A stretch of DNA of 17,702 nucleotides from Bacteroidales bacterium (GTDB lineage Bacteria > Bacteroidota > Bacteroidia > Bacteroidales > UBA932). Shown in pieces: positions 1 to 5,543 of the stretch (position 1 is the first letter of the stretch; each line of letters starts with the position of its first letter). Position numbers and translations under genes: made by a program. The notes under the pieces are model-generated. The model had not been told where the DNA came from. It was given only the letters and a program-made list of their open reading frames with translations, and made no database searches. Location: assembly GCA_017615435.1 (NCBI GenBank), contig JAGAAF010000024.1, forward strand, positions 1-17,702. The letters are read 5' to 3'.

Positions 1-41
1 CCACATTGGGGGCAACGAAAACGCTTCTGTTGTTTGGTCAT
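1..41 (-). CDS. Possible N-terminal fragment of a zinc-ribbon protein, cut by window edge
   Basis: Reading leftwards from the ATG at 41-39 gives MTKQQKRFRCPQC followed by a GGn (Gly) codon, so a basic start is followed by a CxxCG zinc-ribbon half-site. Only 13 full codons are inside the window. This kind of start occurs in Bacteroidota mobile-element proteins (for example DUF6371-type primase-like proteins or transposases with N-terminal zinc ribbons), but that link is inference. A perfect hairpin lies 4 nt upstream of the ATG. No TAnnTTTG promoter was found just upstream. With so few codons the reading frame could be chance. Confidence 0.3.
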   Translation of the reverse strand, partial: MTKQQKRFRCPQC

Positions 42-45
42 ATCA

Positions 46-77
46 CTATTTTTATGGAACCGATTCCATAAAAATAG
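46..77. repeat. Perfect 14-bp inverted repeat with 4-nt loop
   Basis: CTATTTTTATGGAA (46-59) and TTCCATAAAAATAG (64-77) are exact reverse complements around the loop CCGA. The arm is AT-rich and followed by no T-run on either strand, so it does not look like an ordinary intrinsic terminator. It sits 4 nt upstream of the putative leftward start codon at 41, where it could be an operator or an RNA hairpin near the ribosome binding region. It could also mark the edge of a mobile element. The pairing is certain; the role is unknown. Confidence 0.75.
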
Positions 78-182
78 GCGTAATCGTTTATATTTCAGAA
101 GGTTATACCCGGTCTCACCAACCGAAAATGTCCATTATACCTTTAATGGCAGGCTGGTTCTTCGACCCGCGACCTCAACAGA

Positions 183-414
183 CCCCCCGAGGGGGCGGCG
201 GCCGTGCCGCCGGGGGGTAACGTAATAGCTAATGCGCAGCTTAGCTGCGCCGCGGGTCCGAGCCCCGATTTCTTGATTCGGCACGCGCCTGATGGCGCTA
301 TCGGTCCTCCGGACCTCGAACGACTTGTATCGTTCGGTGTTGGGTGTGGGGGCTAAGTCGCTGTCGTTCAATACTTTAAGCGAAAGAGGTCTTCCGTTTT
401 TGGCACACCTCTTT
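183..414 (+). ncRNA. Hairpin-dense non-coding stretch, candidate structured RNA
   Basis: There is no convincing protein gene here, but consecutive stems are visible. C6 (183-188) faces G6 (212-217), with GGCGGC/GCCGCC inside. GCGCAGC (234-240) pairs with GCTGCGC (244-250). AGCCCC (261-266) pairs with GGGGCT (349-354) and encloses three hairpins: GCGCC/GGCGC (285-298), GGTCC/GGACC (303-315) and CGAACGA/TCGTTCG (317-336). A terminator-like stem follows at 383-414. A four-way junction with a downstream terminator suggests a transcribed RNA on the plus strand. I do not recognise tmRNA, RNase P RNA, SRP RNA, a tRNA or a known riboswitch in it. Strand and boundaries are tentative, and no promoter was identified. 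Confidence 0.3.
383..414 (+). terminator. Terminator-like stem after the hairpin-rich segment
   Basis: AAAGAGGT (383-390) pairs with ACCTCTTT (407-414) across a 16-nt loop, and the T-rich run TTTTG overlaps and follows the right arm. It could end a plus-strand transcript from the hairpin-rich stretch. The long loop and moderate stem make it weaker than the other terminators in the window. Confidence 0.4.
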
Positions 415-533
415 TGTTTATATCTCTGATAATCACCAAGTTATCCCCCACGCCCCCTCGAAAGCAAAGAAACTAGATGTCGCAACGCTGACTAAAGCAG
501 GACGCCCTAAAGCTCGCCAAGCTTGATCTTCGT
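415..533. other. Intergenic stretch with nothing recognised
   Basis: This AT-to-GC mixed segment lies between the terminator-like stem and the first 105-bp repeat. No open reading frame, promoter box or strong hairpin was found, apart from a short CAAGCTTG palindrome near 518-525. Confidence 0.5.
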
Positions 534-638
534 GTGGCAGCTAAGTGTCTATGTATCAGGGAGATGCTGAAACTCGACTCCGAGAAATCAGGAGCCGAGT
601 TTTAGTAAGGAGCTGAGTGTGAGCAACTTAGGCGCCAC
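534..638. repeat. 105-bp quasi-palindromic repeat, copy 1
   Basis: The outer arms GTGGCAGCTAAGT (534-546) and ACTTAGGCGCCAC (626-638) are inverted repeats, 11 of 13 positions complementary. The inner arms CTGAAACTCGACTCC (567-581) and GGAGCCGAGTTTTAG (591-605) pair with one wobble and one mismatch around a 9-nt loop. An element of exactly the same length and layout lies at 6847-6951. Hand alignment without gaps gives about 72 of 105 identical positions in direct orientation and about 74 when inverted, as expected for a palindrome. It lies beyond the 3' end of the minus-strand operon at 735-1377. It resembles REP- or MITE-like intergenic palindromes, with no transposase inside. Confidence 0.75.
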
Positions 639-674
639 GCTGATTATGTCGTTGAGCGTGTGGATATGTAAAAA

Positions 675-701
675 CCCCGGGACCTGTCGCAGGCGCCGGG
701 G
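675..701 (-). terminator. Rho-independent terminator of the DUF4160/DUF2442 operon
   Basis: CCCCGG (675-680) pairs with CCGGGG (696-701), and inside it CCTG (683-686) pairs with CAGG (690-693) around loop TCG. On the minus strand the stem is followed by five T residues (complement of 674-670). It lies about 35 nt past the stop codon of the gene at 735. The plus-strand reading ends in A residues, so the terminator is directional. Confidence 0.8.
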
Positions 702-734
702 AAAAAAAAGATAAACTAAACTATGAAAAACTAA

Positions 735-1145
735 CTATGATGATGAAGATAGTTCAACTCCCATCTGTCGTACATATGAGAGTATTTTGCTTTCCATTTC
801 GGGAGATGGCTTCTTGAAGCCGTTGATGTAATTGCGCAGGAGGGATGCGTTAAAGCCATACTTTCTTGCAAACCCGGAGACGTTGATTTCCGGATGTGTC
901 AGAAAGATTGTCTGCAGGCGGGTGGGTTCGGCGTCGTCATAGAGGAAGCTCTCGAAACTGACATCCTCGTCAAGTTCGCGCCAGTGGATGCCAATTGTGC
1001 TAAATTCGTATCTTTCGCGTTCATCCTCGCCGGCTGCGCGCAGCCTGGGATACCAAAGCAACGATTGCCGATAGGTATTCCCGTCGTCCCCCAGCCCATA
1101 GAGCCATTCCCCGTCAAACCAAATTGACTTGATTTTAGTCATCAT
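735..1145 (-). CDS. DUF2442-domain protein with C-terminal helix-turn-helix, putative antitoxin
   Basis: This 136-residue protein has a DUF2442-type N-terminal half (KIKSIWFDGEWLYGL, then the conserved GIHWRELDEDVSFESFLYDD block at about residues 52-71). A C-terminal region (about 82-125) reads like an XRE-type helix-turn-helix: VSGFARKYGFNASLLRNYIN followed by GFKKPSPEM. It overlaps the upstream DUF4160 gene by 11 bp in ATGATGACTAA, so the start may be the first or second ATG. DUF4160 and DUF2442 genes are often adjacent and are regarded as probable toxin-antitoxin partners. By that reasoning this protein would be the DNA-binding antitoxin that represses its own operon. The family call is strong; the role is inferred. 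A clear terminator follows. Confidence 0.8.
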   Translation of the reverse strand: MMTKIKSIWFDGEWLYGLGDDGNTYRQSLLWYPRLRAAGEDERERYEFSTIGIHWRELDEDVSFESFLYDDAEPTRLQTIFLTHPEINVSGFARKYGFNASLLRNYINGFKKPSPEMESKILSYVRQMGVELSSSS

Positions 1146-1377
1146 TAAATAATTCGTTCCAGCGTTTTACTATAATGTCTGCGTTTTCTTCTATCGCTTT
1201 TTCAATGCGCTTCAAATCGTTTGATTTGATACCGTGGACGCTTTCAAGGGTAAAACGTTCTCCGTCCCAATTGAATTTAGCGTCACCGTTGTTCCCTCTG
1301 ACGTGGACGTGAATAGGTTCGTGTTCGCGCGTGAAGAACAAAAAAATGAAACCGTAGCGTCGGAATAGTTCGGGCAT
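1135..1377 (-). CDS. DUF4160 family protein, putative toxin partner
   Basis: This 80-residue protein matches the DUF4160 pattern: MPELFRRYGFIFLFFTREHE, then PIHVHVRG, a GDAKFNWDG segment, and a C-terminal helix (LKRIEKAIEENADIIVKRWNEL). The histidines in HEPIHVHV are the family's hallmark; their biochemical role is not established to my knowledge. The length is typical. It is the first gene of a two-gene unit, transcribed from a promoter whose TAACTTTG box is 15 nt upstream of the ATG, and it is translationally coupled to the DUF2442-HTH gene. Toxin-first order with an HTH-bearing second gene resembles HigBA-like modules. Toxin activity is inference only. Confidence 0.8.
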   Translation of the reverse strand: MPELFRRYGFIFLFFTREHEPIHVHVRGNNGDAKFNWDGERFTLESVHGIKSNDLKRIEKAIEENADIIVKRWNELFNDD

Positions 1378-1392
1378 AACAGTTTACAATTA

Positions 1393-1424
1393 CAAAGTTA
1401 AGTAACAAAAATGATACCCGCAAG
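1393..1424 (-). promoter_or_regulatory. Bacteroidota-type promoter for the DUF4160/DUF2442 operon
   Basis: On the minus strand CTTG (forward 1421-1424) is followed after exactly 20 nt by TAACTTTG (forward 1393-1400), fitting the -33/-7 pattern of this phylum. The box is 15 nt from the ATG at 1377, giving a leader of about 10 nt. The -33 box lies just past the stop codon of the upstream lipoprotein gene (1426). Confidence 0.65.
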
Positions 1425-1425
1425 A

Positions 1426-2664
1426 CTATTCCAACGCGAAGGTGATCATTACGTCGCCGAAGCGGCCGGTGACGAAGTCGGCTTCCTGGAAGAAGTTCGC
1501 GCTGAGCTGGCCACGCCAGACTATGTCGTCTTTTTCATTGTAGGGGATGTCCACGTCGAAGCCGTAACTGCGCGATTTGACTTTGACCGTGGCGGAGCAT
1601 TTCCACGAGGTTTGGGTTCCGCCGTCGTCTTCAGTGATCAGGAATGCGAGATTCTCCAGCTGGTTGGTGAAATCGGTCATAATGATGCCGTTGTATGGAA
1701 TCTCCTCGCCGAGCTGTTTGCGCTTTACTACGACCATAAAATCCGTCACGCTGGGGTAGTAGAGCCGCATCTCTGCTTCGGTTGTGGCGTGGAAACCATT
1801 CACGGCTCCACATTTGACGAAGAACTCACTGCCCCCGCGGAACCAGCTGTCGTACTGACGAAGCATCGTGAAAGATCGAAGGTACAGCATACGCGGCCCC
1901 GACTTGGTGGAAGACCTCAGATCGGGGTCGGGGGCGACTTTGTGATATAGGTCGTGGGTGACGCCTGGAATTGAGGTGGCGTCAAGGTGGTGGTCTGGAG
2001 TGAAGGCGGTTTCATACAGCGCAAGCGGGGTGTGATCTGCATCATCGTTTTTGTTGATGACCCACACGGGGTGCTCGCGGGCAATCAACTCATCCACATA
2101 GACCGAGTCCACGACCCTGAACCCGTCAGGGTCGCGCCCGATCCTGTATCCATAATTATACTCCGAGCCATATCCGGGATCGAAGGTTATGATGGGCAGT
2201 TCCTCTCCGTCCCAGTCCTCAGAGTACGGCCAATAGATCTGAAGATCCGACTCCGAGAGGGCGTTGAGGTATTGCTCGACATCCTGCGCGCCAGCTTTAG
2301 TGTCTGTCCCAAGGTACTCCGCTATCATATCGCGCAGCGGGCGCGCGTAGCTCCCGGCTTTGGTCGGGCTGTCGCCGACCCCGCAGCCGGGCGCCTCGAT
2401 GAGTTGCTTCATCGTGTATTCCTCGTCATAGCCGTTCCCGATTGAAGACAAAGCAGCGTCCATAACTTCTTCCATCTGCTCCACGCCTATGGGAAGCGCA
2501 GCAAACATCCGGGCAAGTGATGAAAGGTCGAATCCGTCAGAATCGGATTCTCCGACTGAGTTGTCGGGCATATAATAAGACGGCCCGGATGCGTATTTGC
2601 TGCAAGAGATTAATGTGACCGCCAGAATGCCGGCGGCAAAGAGTCTGATAATTGAATTTTTCAT
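1426..2664 (-). CDS. Lipoprotein of unknown function
   Basis: The start chosen is the ATG at 2664, because it begins a clean lipoprotein signal: MKNSIIRLFAAGILAVTLIS followed by Cys21 (lipobox L-I-S-C). The frame stays open 26 codons further upstream, but that extension has no signal-peptide character. The mature protein is about 392 residues, acidic and aromatic-rich, with a WPYSEDWDGEELP segment, VWVINKNDDAD, and a predicted beta-rich C-terminal part. I do not recognise a catalytic motif or a named domain. It should be anchored to a membrane leaflet in the envelope. No acidic run directly follows the Cys, so a Bacteroidota surface-export signal is not evident. The upstream terminator at 2706-2733 separates it from the PPC gene. 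Its own promoter is unclear (TCTCTTTG upstream is a one-mismatch box). Confidence 0.75.
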   Translation of the reverse strand: MKNSIIRLFAAGILAVTLISCSKYASGPSYYMPDNSVGESDSDGFDLSSLARMFAALPIGVEQMEEVMDAALSSIGNGYDEEYTMKQLIEAPGCGVGDSPTKAGSYARPLRDMIAEYLGTDTKAGAQDVEQYLNALSESDLQIYWPYSEDWDGEELPIITFDPGYGSEYNYGYRIGRDPDGFRVVDSVYVDELIAREHPVWVINKNDDADHTPLALYETAFTPDHHLDATSIPGVTHDLYHKVAPDPDLRSSTKSGPRMLYLRSFTMLRQYDSWFRGGSEFFVKCGAVNGFHATTEAEMRLYYPSVTDFMVVVKRKQLGEEIPYNGIIMTDFTNQLENLAFLITEDDGGTQTSWKCSATVKVKSRSYGFDVDIPYNEKDDIVWRGQLSANFFQEADFVTGRFGDVMITFALE

Positions 2665-2705
2665 AGCGATTACTGTTTGGTTCAGTCGCAAAGAGACAAA
2701 GAAAA

Positions 2706-2733
2706 ATCCGTGTAAAAAAGTGTTTACACGGAT
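2706..2733 (-). terminator. Terminator of the PPC-domain gene
   Basis: ATCCGTGTAAA (2706-2716) and TTTACACGGAT (2723-2733) form an 11-bp perfect stem with a 6-nt loop. On the minus strand the stem is followed by TTTTC. It begins 20 nt past the stop codon of the gene at 2753 and ends about 40 nt before the lipoprotein start, so it should insulate the two genes. Confidence 0.8.
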
Positions 2734-2752
2734 AAGTGACAAAAAACTTTTG

Positions 2753-3175
2753 TTAAAACTTGAACAAGTTCAAGCCTGTGTCTTCGTCGAAGCGGCGCCC
2801 GACAGGTCCTTCGAGTTGAAGGATCGCTATCTCGCAGGCCCCGTTGATGGTGGCGCAGAGCAGATGCCCTCCCACCACGGAATAATCCCGCCTTCCCAGC
2901 GTGACGTGCAGATGGAGATACACCTTCCCGTCCTTCTCGGAAATATTGCCCAGAAGACTCGCGATTTCCATCTGTTCGTCGAAGGTCCGGTCCACATATT
3001 TTTTAGTTGCAGGGTCCAAAAACCTCAAAGTGGCTGAAGAAACAGCGCCCAGGCCCTCAATCAATCCACAGTGTACGCCCTGCTCCTCGCAGAACGCGGC
3101 AATTGCGGCAACGACCTCCTCGTGGTTGTCGATATTGATGATGAAATAATTTCCGGATTTTTTGAACGTGTACAT
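2753..3175 (-). CDS. PPC/DUF296 domain protein (putative DNA-binding)
   Basis: This 140-residue protein is essentially one PPC (plants and prokaryotes conserved, DUF296) domain. Visible marks are GLIEGLGAVSSATLRF at about residues 37-52, the HLH pair His88/His90 in VYLHLHVTLG, and His104 in VVGGHLL, which are the usual metal-ligand positions. The C-terminal beta strands (ACEIAILQLEGPVGRRFDEDTGLNLF) are typical. Bacterial members are trimeric and of poorly defined function; the plant relatives are AT-hook proteins, but no AT-hook is present here. It is a single-gene unit with its own terminator, divergent from the PRTase/codB operon. The -7 box lies only 4 nt from the ATG, suggesting a leaderless transcript. 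Confidence 0.88.
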   Translation of the reverse strand: MYTFKKSGNYFIINIDNHEEVVAAIAAFCEEQGVHCGLIEGLGAVSSATLRFLDPATKKYVDRTFDEQMEIASLLGNISEKDGKVYLHLHVTLGRRDYSVVGGHLLCATINGACEIAILQLEGPVGRRFDEDTGLNLFKF

Positions 3176-3179
3176 AGCA

Positions 3180-3205
3180 CAAATTTAGAAATTTTCTTAC
3201 ATTTG
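3180..3205. promoter_or_regulatory. Divergent promoter pair between PPC gene and PRTase operon
   Basis: On the minus strand TAAATTTG (forward 3180-3187) is followed by TGCT and then the ATG of the PPC gene. On the plus strand TACATTTG occupies 3198-3205, 23 nt before the ATG at 3229. The two -7 boxes are only 10 bp apart, so two polymerases could hardly bind together, and expression of the two units may be mutually exclusive. The -33 boxes are weak in both directions. Confidence 0.5.
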
Positions 3206-3228
3206 TAACCCGGTTGGTTCTAATCGGG

Positions 3229-4281
3229 ATGTTTATCAATTTAGTCCGAAAAGATCAGGAGACCGCTCTTTATAAGCTCGTCTCCAAGGATTCTCTGAAT
3301 GATTATTACATAGTCAGCAGCGAAGGTTCACGCCATTTGATGGCGTCTCCGGAAGTGATCGGCTTCGACTGCTACACCGCCTTGTTGACTCCTATGACGG
3401 CCGCTTTGAAGGCCCTGGAGCCCGATCTCAAAAAAGCGGCGATACTCACAATTCTGCGCGGTGGCCTCAATTACCCCCTCGAAGAATGCTGCCATTCCCT
3501 CGGAATCAGGGTGGACAACATCAACTTCCTGAGTTGCGAGCGCGTCATCCGCAACCACGTCATCGAGGGCCTGGAGGTCAAATACGACAAACTGCATCCC
3601 GAGAAGGACTGCACGCTGATGATAGGCGACATCCTCGCCAGCGGCGACACCATCCGCAAGTGCCTGCAGCACACGATAGAGGAATTCGACCGCGCGGGCG
3701 GCAGCATCCGCAGAATCATCTTCTTTACCATAGGCGGCACCAAGGCCTTCACCCTTTTCGATGAGCTTTCCGCGCTCATCCGCGCGAAATGGCCGGCGTT
3801 CGAGGGATTCGAATGCGTGTTCTTCGAAGGAGCGTTCACCGTCTACGAAGACAAAGGCGTCACGGGCGTCAATATCCCTATGATCGATTTCGGCTGGAAG
3901 GGCGGCTGCATCTCGCCCGAATTCCGCGAATACATCCTCGACTACACCTATGCTCCCGCGTTGCTCGAAAAGTGCATAATCTATGACGGCGGGGCGCGGC
4001 GCTACGAGATCGGGGACCATTTCGAGGAGGTCATCGGCTATTGGGAAGATCTCCGCAAGGCCGCGCCCGCCGCAGATTTCGACGCATTCATCGCCGAGAA
4101 AGTCGGATACTCGCACGCTTCCTACCCCGAATGGCTGGAAATCTGCGGCTATCCCGCTGAATTGAATCTTCAATCACTATATGATAAGGAACAGCGGTAC
4201 CTCGCTGAACTTCGCAAACACACACTGACCGAGATTTGCGAAGCACGCCTGACACAATTATTTAAACTTATAGAACAATGA
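3229..4281 (+). CDS. Type I phosphoribosyltransferase-like protein
   Basis: The ATG at 3229 gives 350 residues; an in-frame TTG at 3214 is possible but lies almost at the predicted transcription start. Two PRTase-like loops are visible: ILTILRGGLNYP (about residues 72-83), resembling the pyrophosphate loop, and LMIGDILASGDTI (about 130-142), resembling the PRPP-binding loop. The second has G-D where the family usually has two acidic residues, and ASGDT for ATGGT. The protein is longer than simple base PRTases, with a roughly 150-residue C-terminal part that I do not recognise. It overlaps codB by 4 bp (ATGA), so a role in salvage of an imported base is a fair inference. The fold call is moderately confident; the substrate is unknown. 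Confidence 0.7.
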   Translation: MFINLVRKDQETALYKLVSKDSLNDYYIVSSEGSRHLMASPEVIGFDCYTALLTPMTAALKALEPDLKKAAILTILRGGLNYPLEECCHSLGIRVDNINFLSCERVIRNHVIEGLEVKYDKLHPEKDCTLMIGDILASGDTIRKCLQHTIEEFDRAGGSIRRIIFFTIGGTKAFTLFDELSALIRAKWPAFEGFECVFFEGAFTVYEDKGVTGVNIPMIDFGWKGGCISPEFREYILDYTYAPALLEKCIIYDGGARRYEIGDHFEEVIGYWEDLRKAAPAADFDAFIAEKVGYSHASYPEWLEICGYPAELNLQSLYDKEQRYLAELRKHTLTEICEARLTQLFKLIEQ

Positions 4282-5543
4282 GCAATCAAAACCGCAAAGT
4301 CGACTTCGACTACTCCAACTCGAGCGTTCCCGCATCATCGCGCCGTGGCACGCTGACAATGTTTATGATTATGCTGGGCTTCACATTCTTCTCTGCAAGT
4401 ATGTGGGTCGGACAGAACCTTGCCGCCGGTCTTGACTTCAAGGGCTTCATCGGCGCACTCATCCTCGGTGGCGTCATCCTGGGCGCCTACACAGGCTCGC
4501 TCGGGTACATCGGTGCCGAAAGCGGACTGTCGCTCGATCTTCTCGCACAGAGGTCATTTGGCCGTAAGGGCAGCTGGCTGCCCAGCGCTATGATCAGCTT
4601 CACCCAGATGGGCTGGTTCGGCGTCGGCCTCGCGATGTTCGCAATCCCGGTCGCGAAGGAGATCCTCCATCTCGACGTTACGCCCGACTTTATGCCTTGG
4701 CAGGGCTATCTGCTCGTCGCCATCGCCGGCGTTCTGATGACCGCCAGCGCATACTTCGGCATCAAGAGCCTCACGATTGTCAGCTACATCGCCGTTCCGC
4801 TCGTCGCCATCCTTGGCACAGTGGCTATGATCCTCGCCGTCAAGCACGGTGACACCGGCCTCATCGAGCAGTTCGCGAAGGGTACGAAGGACCTTGGAGT
4901 TATCGCGGGCGCCGGTCTTGTCATCGGAAGCTTCGTGTCAGGAGGTACGGCCACACCGAACTTCACCCGTTTCGCAAAGAACGGAAAGATCGCGGCCATC
5001 GTCACCGTCTGCGCGTTCTTCCTTGGCAACTCGCTTATGTTCTTCTTCGGAGCAGTTTCCTCCATCTATGTCGGAGGCAACGATATCTTCGAGGTTATGC
5101 TCAACCTCAACCTCTTCTACGTTGCAGTAGCAGTTCTCGGTCTGAACATCTGGACAACCAACGACAACGCCCTCTACAGCACCGGTCTCGGACTGGCCAA
5201 CATCACCGGCGGTTCGAAGAAGCTGATGGTGCTTATCTCCGGCGTTATCGGAACAGTCGCCGCAGTGTGGCTCTACTGGAACTTCTGCAGTTGGCTGAAC
5301 GTGCTGAACTGCACTCTTCCTCCGGTCGGTATCATCTTGATTCTCGGATACTTTATGCATAGAAAGGAATATCTCGACGGTACTTTCGCCATCCGCACCG
5401 TGGACTGGTTCGCAGTTCTTGGCGTGGTCGCGGGCGCTGTCGTCGCCAACCTTGTACATTGGGGAATTCCTTCCATCAACGGAATGTTGACCGCCGCTAT
5501 CATTTACGTGGTCGGTCAGTTGGTAATGTGCAACAGGAAATAG
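4278..5543 (+). CDS. codB: Cytosine permease (NCS1 family), CodB-like
   Basis: At 421 residues it is nearly the same length as E. coli CodB and shares long recognisable blocks: MLGFTFFSASMWVGQNLAAG near the start, GSWLPSAMISFTQMGWFGVG, LAMFAIPVAKE, FFLGNSLMFFFGAVSS, and AVLGLNIWTTNDNALYSTGL. About 12 membrane segments are expected in the inner membrane, with proton- or sodium-coupled uptake of cytosine or a related base. It is translationally coupled to the upstream PRTase-like gene (ATGA) and overlaps the downstream flavoprotein by 16 bp. No cytosine deaminase is present in the window, although codB is usually paired with codA, so the true substrate may differ or the deaminase may be elsewhere. 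Confidence 0.9.
   Translation: MSNQNRKVDFDYSNSSVPASSRRGTLTMFMIMLGFTFFSASMWVGQNLAAGLDFKGFIGALILGGVILGAYTGSLGYIGAESGLSLDLLAQRSFGRKGSWLPSAMISFTQMGWFGVGLAMFAIPVAKEILHLDVTPDFMPWQGYLLVAIAGVLMTASAYFGIKSLTIVSYIAVPLVAILGTVAMILAVKHGDTGLIEQFAKGTKDLGVIAGAGLVIGSFVSGGTATPNFTRFAKNGKIAAIVTVCAFFLGNSLMFFFGAVSSIYVGGNDIFEVMLNLNLFYVAVAVLGLNIWTTNDNALYSTGLGLANITGGSKKLMVLISGVIGTVAAVWLYWNFCSWLNVLNCTLPPVGIILILGYFMHRKEYLDGTFAIRTVDWFAVLGVVAGAVVANLVHWGIPSINGMLTAAIIYVVGQLVMCNRK

Noticed and set aside
34..225. 63-residue plus-strand open frame
   Set aside because: It crosses the perfect hairpin and the GC-rich stems, has an Arg/Pro-rich composition with no protein character, and no promoter or domain.
261..354. Cloverleaf-like folding as a tRNA
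   Set aside because: The middle hairpin has a 3-nt loop with no anticodon loop, there is no TTCGA-type T-loop, and there is no CCA-compatible end, so it is not a tRNA.
135..371. 78-residue minus-strand open frame
   Set aside because: It is the antisense of the hairpin-rich segment. The Arg-rich sequence follows the stem-loops rather than a protein pattern, so it is probably spurious.
3328..4173. 281-residue minus-strand open frame
   Set aside because: It is antisense to the PRTase-like gene and arises from GC-rich codon positions. The plus-strand gene has recognisable motifs and couples to codB.
5459..5527. Upstream ATG start for the YhiN-family gene
   Set aside because: It would add 23 residues (MGNSFHQRNVDRRYHLRGRS and a few more) read out of frame over codB. 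The Rossmann motif should begin near the N-terminus, which fits the GTG at 5528.
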